Source: Hippopus hippopus (lineage: Eukaryota > Mollusca > Bivalvia > Cardiida > Cardiidae). Taken from it: DNA of 64,000 bases. The stretch covers positions 11,977,918-12,041,917 of the forward strand of contig OX328104.1 of the NCBI GenBank assembly GCA_946811185.2. The letters run 5' to 3'. The translations under genes were made by a program, and so were the position numbers. Below, piece by piece: positions 55,030-64,000 of this stretch. The notes beneath the pieces are model-generated. The model saw only the letters and a program-made list of their open reading frames with translations, was not told where the DNA came from and ran no database searches. Every line of letters begins with the position of its first letter. Position 1 is the stretch's first letter.

Positions 55030-56156
55030 CTGTGGATGAAAGTGTTAAATCGAATGATTCAAGCCTAGTTTTAGATAAGTCAGCATAGAACCGGCAACCT
55101 AACCTTGACCTTAATTGTAACACACAGATTATAGTGGAAATATTTTCCAATTTACTTAAGTGGTACCAATAGCCTAACGAAAAAGCACAGCTACACCAAG
55201 GCTCAGCGGTTAAAGAGCTTTTCTGGTTCGATCTAGTCTAGTAATGCTGGTTATTTTGAGTGTCCTTTGACAAGGCGATGCACAGAGTCCCAACCATATA
55301 TTTTTGAAACTAAATTAAAATACGAATAAGTCAGATGATGCCCAGATGTGACTGAAATACTGTCAATCATTAAGCTGCCAAGCGCGACTCGGTGCACTTT
55401 TGCGGACAGTGTAGATCAAGATCAGACTGCACAAAACGTGCAGTCTGATCTTTGATCTACACTGTCCGATACGGTGTTTTCTTTCCGGTGAAATCAACTT
55501 TGAAATCGCAATATTTGGGTTTTACTATTAAGTGAAAATCTTCTCGTTTCAATATTTAGCAGTTTAGGATCTAATAACGGCGTGTAGGTCAACTTGAACG
55601 AAATAAGCAGGCGTGTTAAAACATTGTATATTAAGGAGAAGGGGGCACGATTCAGCTACTTCAAACGTAAACCATCTATTAAAAGAATAATAGCATGAAC
55701 AAGCTATCAAACAATTACAATATTCGTCACGATGTCCTCAATAGTGGGTTGCCACAGATCTGTAAAAAGTGCCTGTATTAACGCGAGAAGCACAAAATAA
55801 TTGAGATTTTTTTTTTTTTCTTTTTTTTTCCTTGAGGATATTAATCTTGGATTTTGTTTGTGGTCGGAACGCCCCAATGAATCAAATATTGCAGATCTAA
55901 AGTAAAGTTTGTATGTTTTTGCAGTCACCTTTCGTTATCTACAGCCCACGCATTGATCCATGCTTAAAAGAAAGAAAGGGTTACAGGTTTGTTTGGTTTG
56001 TATTGGAGTTTAACGCCATTTTAACAGCTTAGGTCATATCATGGCGATCAGAGACGCACCCATGTGTTTCCTGGCTTTTTCACACCAGTACTGATACAAC
56101 TTTCTTTCCAAAGCTACTGACTTCTTTTCTCACATGCATCAGAGGTAAGAGGCGAA
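55030..56156. other. No further exon recognised; R2 MITE 55,368-55,576
   Basis: R2 copy: AAGCGCGACTCGGTGCACTT, hairpin AGATCAGACTGCACAAAACG / GTGCAGTCTGATC, TGTCCGATACGG. Remainder is intronic or intergenic, with a T-rich tract near 55,810. Confidence 0.6.
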
Positions 56157-56252
56157 AAAACGCCGGAATGAAAATTTGCCGTAACCGGATATCGAACCTG
56201 CAACCTCCAGGTCACGACTCAGATACGCTAACCACTGAGCTACCCGGCCGGG
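56157..56252 (-). repeat. tRNA-derived SINE head
   Basis: On the - strand: CCGGGTAGCTCAGTGGTTAG (A box) and GCAGGTTCGATATCC (B box) 35 nt apart, tRNA-like order, but the acceptor ends do not pair, so it is a SINE rather than a functional tRNA. Confidence 0.65.
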
Positions 56253-56334
56253 TTTAGGGTTACATGACATGCTTAAATTATAGAATTTTAGCAACTGCAT
56301 TTTTTTCGTGATAAAAGCTTCCTGCCAAAATATT

Positions 56335-56584
56335 TGAGCCACGCTCTGTGAAAAGAGGGCTCAATGCATCTCCGTGATGCATGATGTCAGGTAAGTCATC
56401 ACATAAATCTGGATCCATAAAATCCATTTAGTACAGCAATCAACTGAGTCTAGAGGAACAATGCAGAAAATATATACAAATAGCAAAAAGTACCGACCCG
56501 TGTCAGCCAGCGCGAACTGCGCAGGCTGACATGGGTCGATACTTTTTGCAGATGCATTAATCTCCTTTTCACAGAACATGGCTT
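56335..56584 (-). repeat. R1 hairpin MITE (inverted)
   Basis: TGAGCCACGCTCTGTGAAAA end plus GCAGATGCATTAATCTCC... GCTTA end; internal GTCAGCCAGCGCGAACTGCG hairpin lies at the right side. Confidence 0.75.
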
Positions 56585-56732
56585 ATTTAATTAAATTGTT
56601 TAATCAATGCATGTTACTGATACATGTAGCTAGGTACCCATACGAGACGGTTTTCACATTCACACAAAAAACGATTCTATTTCAAACATAAAAGCTTGAA
56701 TTACAAAACAGGTTTGTTACAGACAATAGATA

Positions 56733-56891
56733 GAGGATTATCAGCCTGGTTGTGTGTGATGTTAAAAATCTGTCATTGGAATGGCGTGTGATGCGGTTGA
56801 AAAAACGAGCCGGAAGGACGAGTTTTTTAACCGTATCAAACCCCATTCGAGTGACAGATTTTTAATACCACACAGAACCGTTGATTATCCT
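56733..56891. repeat. Fold-back element
   Basis: AGGATTATCAGCCTGGTTGT ... TTAAAAATCTGTCATTGGAA pairs imperfectly with TCGAGTGACAGATTTTTAAT ... GTTGATTATCCT around ACGAGCCGGAAGGACG. Confidence 0.75.
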
Positions 56892-57317
56892 ATTTATTAT
56901 ATTCCTAATTCACCTTTTTTTGAATAATAATCAAGAATGGTACAATATGAGCAGTATAGGATAAAAGTAGTACCGGCAAACATTCTAAAACTATACCGTC
57001 ACTAGTGATGATACCGTATTTATCATCACTAGTGGTGTTGTTCACTGTGAAATCCCAGTAATTCACTAATAACGCGAAGCCCGTAACGAGCCAAGCTCGT
57101 TCTGCGGTAACACAGTTCTAGATTTTTAAAAATGAAATTCCGACTTCGTTTTGGGTTTTAGTCTAAATCTAAATAGGATGACTTAAAATTGAGTGTCTTC
57201 CGGTTAGTCGCACAGCGTCACACGTATGACAAGCTTTCGAACAAGTACCTGATTGGTCAAAAATGACAATAATTATCTACCGATGGGGTGATTACTTAAA
57301 AATCATTATCAGTTTAA

Positions 57318-57634
57318 TACGGTGGCACAAAAGTGACATGGAAGATATATTTTATACTACGTGTGCACGTAGTAGCTAATACGTGCGCACGTAGTATAAA
57401 ATATATCTGCCATGTCACTTTAGCTATTACGTGCGCACGTATTAGTTATTACGTGCGCTCGTATCAGCTACTGCGTGCGCACGTAATACTACTGCGTGCG
57501 CACGTATTACTTATTACGTGCGCACGTATTAGCTACTGCGTGCGCACGTAATAACTAATACGTGCGCACGTATTAGCTACTGCGTGCGCACGTAGTATAA
57601 AATATATCTTCCATGTCACTTTCGTGCCACCGTA
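57318..57634. mobile_element. 317-bp element with palindrome array and perfect 6-bp target duplication
   Basis: Flanked on both sides by GTTTAA (57,312-57,317; 57,635-57,640). Ends TACGGTGGCAC ... GTGCCACCGTA; TIR ~46 bp including AAGTGACATGGAAGATATAT. The interior is a tandem array of ~22-24-bp units built on the palindrome TACGTGCGCACGTA (about nine units), one internal copy of the TIR word facing inward. No ORF. Confidence 0.85.
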
Positions 57635-57863
57635 GTTTAATGAGTACAGATTATCTAATTCTTTACTTACTTTCAGCGTATTTAGCGTCTATTTGTGTAT
57701 AAACATACGTAATGATCTATGTTAGCAAATAATGACGTCATTAATCATACTTTTCTTACGTCATGCACGAGCCGTTTTTTCGCGGAAAATATTGTCATAG
57801 AAATCATGACTAAACTAGTTTTTTGACTGTTTCAAAATACCATTTACAGAGAAAGCCGGATTT

Positions 57864-58120
57864 ATGATCTGTAAAAAGAGGGCTTAATACACATGCAAAA
57901 ACTATCGACCCTGGTCTGCCTGTGCAGTCCGCGCAAGCTAACCTGGGTCAAAACTCTTTGCTAGATCTATTTTTCAACTTTCTGCATATCAAAGGACCAG
58001 TATGCATGCCTTTTGATTCAGTCAGTTATCATACAATATGATGTATAATTATGTGACGACTTGCTTGGTATCATACATCACGGAGATGCATTAAACCCTT
58101 TTTTACCGCAACATGGCTCA
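57864..58120 (+). repeat. R1 hairpin MITE
   Basis: GTAAAAAGAGGGCTTAATAC end and CGGAGATGCATTAAACCC...GGCTCA end. Confidence 0.7.
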
Positions 58121-59012
58121 AATATATTTATTCAGTGTTACAAAAGCTTGTTGATAGATCTAAAAGTTTGGCTGTTTTTTTTTTGCCATAAGTTGGATAT
58201 CTATCCGATAACTCGGCAAGTTTCATTCCTAGGATTATTGATAGATCTAGATCTAGTCATTGCGACAATATTCATTCCTTTATCTACACTGATCACTGTT
58301 TCAATTATGGACATGTAGGAAAGTAGATGGGATGAAAAAGGAAAGCTAGTGATCTACCCACTCTGATTTTAAAGAAACTCCAGGTAAAACATGGGTAGAC
58401 CTGTGCACTGACAAAGAAATGAAAAAAAAAAAAAAATTCTGTTTTTATTTGTTTGTTGTTTGCTTGTTTGTTTGTTTTTTCCTTTTGTGTGTATATTCAA
58501 TGCGGCGGCAAGTGCACCTACCATGCGTTCCTGAAGTTCCTTTTACCAGTATTCTGCTCAATATTCTTCTAAACCTACTGACCGATTCCTCGTAAAAGTC
58601 AAAGTCTCTCCTATATAGATCTAGATCTACATGCAGTGAGCAAATGTTCCCATAAAATGCTCTTTAAGAGTATGTGAACCAATAATCATTCCAAGTTATT
58701 TTTTTCTGGATATAAATTAGCAAAATTGTCAAGGAACTGTCTTTATTTTGTTAAGAAAATCAGAGACAGTTCGCCGTATTTCACATGTATAAATCTTCGA
58801 AAGAAAAATGCTTTTTACTTTTGACAACGCCCAAAATTAGTTTTGGCAAAGCCGGAATTCGAACAAAAAACCCTTTGATTTCAAGATCTAAAATCTAGCT
58901 CGTCATTCGAATTAATAGATATTTCTTCCACAAATCATTCACGGCGCTCGTATTGAGGATTTGCCTTTTTCATATTAAGAGTATAATAAATGGAAATATA
59001 TATTTTACTTAC
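58121..59012 (-). other. Intron-like, no exon recognised
   Basis: A-run and TTGTTTG simple repeat near 58,430-58,490; otherwise unremarkable. Confidence 0.5.
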
Positions 59013-59348
59013 TTGGTAAAACTTGTAGTACTGCAGTCGTACTTTTCTCTTGAACAATACTGGGGCTCCACCAGGGAGCACTTAATTCACATCGAAAATC
59101 TGACCCATTCTCATACATAGTCGGGGTGAAGGTCAACGTACTATTTATATAGTAAGTGCACTGTGTCCTTTGTGTTACTTCCGTTACTGGGGCAACGCTG
59201 AAATCCATAAATCGATCAGAGTCGGACGGCCGGAACTTCCAAATAATGGTGGCGTTGGTATCGAACACGTCGACCGTGCACTGTAAAGTTATAAGTAGAT
59301 CTTCCACCACGCTGTGAGGTAGTTTCATCTGGATGCCAGGCATAAATA
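59013..59348 (-). CDS. Immunoglobulin-domain exon (phase 1-1)
   Basis: 336-nt exon between acceptor TTTCATTTTAG (complement, ending 59,349) and donor GTAAGT (complement of 59,007-59,012). Reads one Ig domain: LQC (strand B Cys), ATIIWKF (Trp), then LTFTPTMYENGSDFRCEL (strand F Cys with the usual hydrophobic spacing); several NxT/NxS sites. Start and end phases are both 1, the hallmark of shuffled extracellular Ig modules. Belongs to a secreted or membrane Ig-superfamily protein whose other exons lie in longer introns; not the same domain type as the CBM14 exon, link unproven. Confidence 0.8.
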
Positions 59349-59383
59349 CTAAAATGAAATAAAATTCTTACACGTTACCACAA

Positions 59384-59598
59384 TTAACCCTTAGACTGTT
59401 AAGCGCGACTCAGTGACCTTTGCGGACAGTGTAGATCCAAGATCAGACTGCACAGAACGTGCAGCCTGATCTTGGATCTACACTGTCCGATACTGAGATA
59501 TTTTTCCCTAAAATATACCCTTGAAATAACAAAATTTGGGGGTTTACTATCGGCTTGAATTTCCGTTCATTTCAGTTATATAGCAGGATAAGGGTTAA
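59384..59598 (+). repeat. R2 MITE, best full copy
   Basis: TTAACCCTTA...TAAGGGTTAA ends; inner hairpin AGATCAGACTGCACAGAACG / CGTGCAGCCTGATCTTGGAT. Confidence 0.85.
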
Positions 59599-60287
59599 AG
59601 CATATAGGGTTGAATTACTTAGTATATGTATATAGGCGCCGCTTTCGGACAAGCAGTTTTATAGCATCTTCGCAATTCATTAAACTAAGCAACTCGTCGT
59701 TTATCATAATGATCCATTAAAGAAGGACGGAAACATGAAGTAAAATTGTGCTTTGACATGCAGAACATTTTACTCATAGCAACAAGTTTCGATTCATGTC
59801 AGCCTGCAGACTGACATTGGTCAATGCTCGTATATACTTTTTGCAGATGCATTAAACCACCTTTTTAAAGAGTATGACAAAATTTTACACGTACGGATCC
59901 TCCAACAAGACACCATAACCGTCTATTTCTTTCTACCACCAACAAAGACAACTATAAAAGCACGGCATAAAATTAGTTTTTGAACAAAAAAAAAAGCCTT
60001 TACTGGGACAACTCAACGAATCGTGTATCCACAGACCGAGCCCTGCATTAGAAATGTTTTGACAGATCAAATCTGCATATGTATGTAAAGAGCGAACCTT
60101 TCGACAGAAAAAGCCTATGGAAGGGCAAAGAACCGATGGCCTGAGGAAATGATTGGATAGAATCTTTCGTAAAATCTGGCCTTTAGAAAAGAAAAATTAA
60201 GCCTTTGGACAGAAAATGTCTTTTAAAAGACCTCAATGTTTCTACTATGGAAGCATTTTGACAGAGCAGGGCTCTGGAAAGAATAAA
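59599..60287. other. No gene; R1 fragment
   Basis: R1 end at 59,780-59,880 (GCAGATGCATTAAACCACC). Confidence 0.5.
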
Positions 60288-60550
60288 TGAGCCACGTTTT
60301 GTTAAAAGAGTGTTTAGTGCATTTGCAAAAAGTATCGACCCAGGTCAGCCTGCGCAGTTCGAGCAGGCTGACCTGGGTCGAGTTGTTTTGCTATTTGTCA
60401 ATTTTATGCATGTCAAAGGACCAGTCTACCTTATGATTCAATCAATTGTTGAACAAAACGGACTTTATGGATCCATAATGATGTGATGACTTGCTTGGTA
60501 TGATGCAACACGGAGATGCATTAAACCCTCCGTTTCCAAAGTGCCGCTTA
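60288..60550 (+). repeat. R1 hairpin MITE
   Basis: Both ends present; inner GGTCAGCCTGCGCAGTTCGA / GCAGGCTGACCTGGG hairpin perfect. Confidence 0.8.
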
Positions 60551-61547
60551 AATATTCAGACAGATCAAGTCATTTTTCAAAAACATATCTCTAGAAAGCT
60601 TTCACCTTTTGGCAAAGCGTTTGTTTGGGCAGACGAAATTTGGCGACAAACCAAAGATTTCCAAATGGATTCAGTTGACCTTGCCAGTATCGCTTACGAA
60701 ATTGTTTTGTAGCATATCCAGAGGATTATATGGGATTTTGTCTTTTATACCAACATGGTATTGTGACAGTTCATAACATTTTAGTGTGAAAACAGGGATT
60801 TAGTCGTATATCATAGGTCAAGATCAGCCTGCAAAAATGTGCAGTCAGATCTAGGAACTACGCTACTTTATATGAGCCATACTCCAGCAAAAGGGATCTT
60901 AATGCATCTCCGTGATGCATGATACCAAGCAACTCATCTCTAAATTCCGTTTTTTATAACATCCTACTGAATCATGAGATGCATTGGTCCTTTGACATAA
61001 AGAAAATTGACCGATAGCGAAAAGTTTCGGCCCAGGTCAGCCTGCACGGACTGCGCAGACTGACTTTGGTCGACACTTTTTGCAAATGCATGAAGCCCCC
61101 TATAACATAACATGGATCATATTCAATGCGATATCTTCATCACTGAAATTTTATAAGTTTTGTTTTGTCTTGGCATCCAAAAATAGAATTATTTATTATA
61201 TCTAGCGCTGACAGGCTGAGAGTTTTAAATTTTAAATAAGGGTTTGTTCCAATATTTTACAAACCTAGACGAACTAGGACAATAAAATGCACAACTTGAC
61301 ATAAAATTAAAATTGAGTATGACGTCACGCAATAAATGTTCATAATTGAGACTCAAATGTCACTGCAAGATGTTTAACGTCTACAAAAGTGACAAAATGC
61401 ACGACCGTTCAAAATTTTACATCATTGCTTCAAAGCTTGCCATTTTTTCCTTCTGATGTAGTTTCTTGGACAAAGGAATTTCTTTTCTTTTTCTTTTTGA
61501 ATGTAAGGATTGTATGTAAAAAAAACCCCAAGCTATTATAATTTGAC
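60551..61547. other. R1 MITE (inverted) and unassigned DNA
   Basis: R1 at 60,872-61,121; R2 scrap at 60,815-60,870; the frame ending 60,712 is discussed under findings. Confidence 0.55.
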
Positions 61548-61795
61548 CGGCACCCTGTCAAAACGGGATTAATTGCATCTCTGTAAGGCAATGTACCAAG
61601 CAAAACATCAGATAATTATCGATCCATGCAATCTTTTTTTGTCTAACAACTGAGTCATGTGCCAGACAAGTCCTTTGACATGCAGAAAAATGACCAATGG
61701 CAAAAAGTACTGACGCATGTTAGCATGCGCAGACTGAAATGGGTTACTTTTTGCAGGTGCATTACAGTTCCTTTTCAAAGGAAAACACGGGATTG
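61548..61795 (-). repeat. R1 hairpin MITE (inverted, diverged)
   Basis: CACCCTGTCAAAACGGGATT end, GCAGGTGCATTACAGTTCC end. Confidence 0.65.
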
Positions 61796-62630
61796 TTTGA
61801 TAAAAGGTTCCGAATTATCATTATCACACTTACAAAATGAAAAACCATTGAAAGAAAAAAAAAATGTCATTAAAAATGTACAAAAAACAGTGTTTAGAAA
61901 AGGAACCACTGCTTTTTTACAAAAACAACAACAACAACAACAAAATAATGATAATAGTTTTCCTTTCACCCACGTTGTTCTCCAAAGCCTTTCACCGAGA
62001 GTGCGTCAAATATTGTTATTAGTGCAGCAATAGATTCGTTCATCGTTTACTTCGCGTAGTAATGAGTAGAAATCAATGAGATAAATGAAGGTATTGCTTT
62101 CGTTTTTTTAGAAACATCTATATTTGTCATAGTTTTTTCTAATTCCGAACAATCCATGGGTAACGGATCACATGTACGCACATGTCAACAAATGATAGAA
62201 AATATGGGCCCCTAATTATCAACCATTCTTAGTTCTATTCTTAGCCTCACTCTCGATTAATTAAACCTCCGATTTAATTTTTTCGTTACTTCCGCAAATC
62301 AAATCAACGTAAATTAAATCCAAATATTCAAGATGAAACAAACCATATTCAAAATTGTTTGTATTTTTCTGGTTTATTATGTCATTGTTACATGTATGCT
62401 ATGTTGTCATTTGTATGCATGTAACGATGAACTGCTGTATAGTTCAAGTTGAAGCAATAAATGTGCTGTTCTGTTTAAAGAGTAACAAAAGTTCCGATTG
62501 GCTAAACCATTTGGCGTGGCCAATGAGTTTTTCTGTTACTTTCATAATTAGAAAATTCTTGAGACTTGAGAATAAGACTAAGTTAGTTCTAAAGAATATT
62601 TGGTGAATGCAGACTATGGAATGTCATTCT
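61796..62630. other. No gene seen
   Basis: CAA microsatellite at ~61,925; AT-rich. Confidence 0.5.
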
Positions 62631-62900
62631 ATAATGGCCTGCAACACGCGAAAAGGGGCATTCGGACATTTGCGTAAAGTTTCGTCTCGGATCAGCCTGC
62701 GCAGTCCGCGCAATCTAATCCGAAACGACACTTTCCGTTTTTATGGAATTTTCTCTTTTGCGCAAGTCTTCTGTAGCACAAAATCTAATGTAGTCGTAAA
62801 GTGACGTCTCGGATTAGCCTGCGCGGACTGCGCAGGCTGATCCGAGACGACACTTTACGCAAATGTCCGAATGCCCCTTTTCGCGTGTTGCAAGCCATAT
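62631..62900. repeat. R3 MITE, full copy
   Basis: Ends GGCCTGCAACACGCGAAAAG and complement CTTTTCGCGTGTTGCAAGCC; inner hairpins AGCCTGCGCAGTCCGCGC and GCGCGGACTGCGCAGGCT. Confidence 0.85.
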
Positions 62901-63507
62901 ACTCGTATCACTTCATCTAAAAACATCCGGCAGAATTTCACGTCTTCACTGTCCGCTTTTTGAGACTTTTTTTAGAGCTATTCTACGCAAAATAGTCTTC
63001 ACTATGCAACAGATAGCTTTTCCTTACCATCAGAAAACGCGCATTTCAGTTATAAGTAATTTGCAGCCTGAGGGTTCACGGAATTTTCACTTGCATTTCA
63101 GTTATTATGCAGCCTGTGGGTTTGTGGCATTTTCCTATTACTGTCTTGTCTCAGAAAGAGACTAGTAAGGGTCGAAAAGGATTAGAGGGCGTGAAACACA
63201 CTGCACTAAATGTCAAGTGTCTGTACATGTTTTCTTGACAGTGTCAAGACAGTTATTTTGTATGGCACACGGAGAATTTATAGCAGACGGTAATGTAGAG
63301 AGAGATAGACAGATACATGTACAGAGAGACAGAGATAGTGACAGAGACAGGCGGAGGAAGAGAGACTATGTGGACAAAGAGACGGACAGACGCGGACGTT
63401 GTAGACAGCCTGATCTTGGTCGTCGTCTTCTTAAGCGCCGTAAAACCGATTACAGATTTGGCTCTTATCCTGCTAAAAAAATAAAACTTTCTAGCCTAAA
63501 GTAAGAA
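62901..63507. other. No gene; GACAGA-rich simple repeat
   Basis: AGAGAGACAGAGATAGTGAC-type repeat at 63,297-63,400. The frame across it encodes an RD-rich product explained by the repeat. Confidence 0.55.
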
Positions 63508-63665
63508 CCCAAATTTTGCTATTTAAAAGGTATTTTATGGGAGAAAGATATCTCCTTATCGGACAGTGTAGAACCAAGATCAGACTGCACGTTCTGTGCA
63601 GTCTGGTCTTGACCTACGCTATCCGCAAAAGGTCCTTGAGCCGCGCTTAACAGCCCAAGGCATAA
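63508..63665 (-). repeat. R2 MITE (inverted)
   Basis: CGGACAGTGTAGAACCAAGA, hairpin GATCAGACTGCACGTTCTGT, then GCCGCGCTTAA. Confidence 0.75.
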
Positions 63666-64000
63666 CACTAGAGCGCTTAACTTATTTTTTTTAGTCTGAC
63701 AATGTGAGTCAGGATCTTTGTAAATATGAAATTTGATCTTCTATCTTCAATGTGCATTACTGACGAAATAGTCTGCCCAGCACAGCACTGAATTTGGAAT
63801 ATCTTGGGCCTTTTCCTTGACTGTAAATACGTATATCATGTATCTTTTGTTTTGAATGGTGCTTACTCCTTTCTTACAAGTACATTATATTTTAGTAATA
63901 GCAGAAAGACAGGTCTTAATTTATCTGGGTGTTTTATATTACTCGTATAAGGCTGCAGCTTTGAAACGCCTTGCCAAAGGACAATCCGTTTGTTAAAAGC

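Noticed and set aside
63217..63504. RD-rich 95-aa ORF, splicing-factor-like at first sight
   Set aside because: The RD/RR stretch is the translation of a GACAGA-type simple repeat; no splice sites or domain support it.

Overview
The window looks like nuclear DNA of a bivalve mollusc. It is AT-rich and holds intron-split host exons among a dense mosaic of hairpin and miniature-transposon families, plus ~160-bp tandem satellites of the type common in clams and mussels. The species cannot be fixed from sequence alone. Two different virus-like DNA elements, each with its own family-B DNA polymerase, sit in this host DNA.

Layout. (1) 1-~9.19 kb, + strand, cut by the left edge: a decayed virus-like element with a bidnavirus/adintovirus-type DNA polymerase B (one A-run frameshift, a second frameshift, two amber stops, and loss of the motif A aspartate), an unknown 217-aa ORF, and then four small gene cassettes. 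Each cassette has a TATA box, a short ORF and, 26-50 nt past the stop codon, a hairpin matching the 3'-end stem-loop of replication-dependent histone mRNAs. Two cassettes share a 237-bp promoter holding CCAAT, E2F (GCGGGAAA), CRE (TGACGTCA) and TATA sites. An array of further histone-type hairpins and two arrays of ~60-bp repeats end the element. (2) 9.2-10.8 kb: mariner-type transposase relic and hairpin MITEs. (3) 11.3-20.8 kb, + strand: the last five coding exons of an AMT/AmtB-type ammonium transporter; its 5' exons are not in the window, so the virus-like element probably lies inside this gene. (4) 13.25-18.14 kb and 23.72-25.52 kb: two opposite-facing copies of a satellite-bearing composite element, the first in an AMT intron. 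(5) 20.8-38.7 kb: no recognisable gene, many repeat families. (6) 38,727-54,708: a complete-ended Polinton/Maverick of 15,982 bp with ~400-bp terminal inverted repeats and a near-perfect 6-bp target duplication. It has PolB, a SAP/NUMOD1-like protein, major capsid protein, minor capsid proteins, penton, packaging ATPase, a zinc-ribbon/phospholipase A2 protein, integrase with chromodomain, adenain-type protease, a fibre and a RING protein. About half of these are broken by stops or frameshifts. (7) 54.7-64 kb, - strand: a chitin-binding (CBM14) terminal exon and an immunoglobulin-domain exon among more MITEs, a tRNA-derived SINE and a short palindrome-array transposon with a perfect 6-bp duplication.

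How the parts work together. In the Polinton the genes form a full virion and integration kit: ATPase, protease, capsid proteins, fibre, PolB and integrase. In the left element the early block (PolB) ends at ordinary polyadenylation signals, whereas the small cassettes carry S-phase promoter sites and histone-like 3' ends. This suggests that their expression was tied to host DNA replication. That is the most unusual signal here; the motifs are read directly from sequence, the regulatory meaning is inferred.
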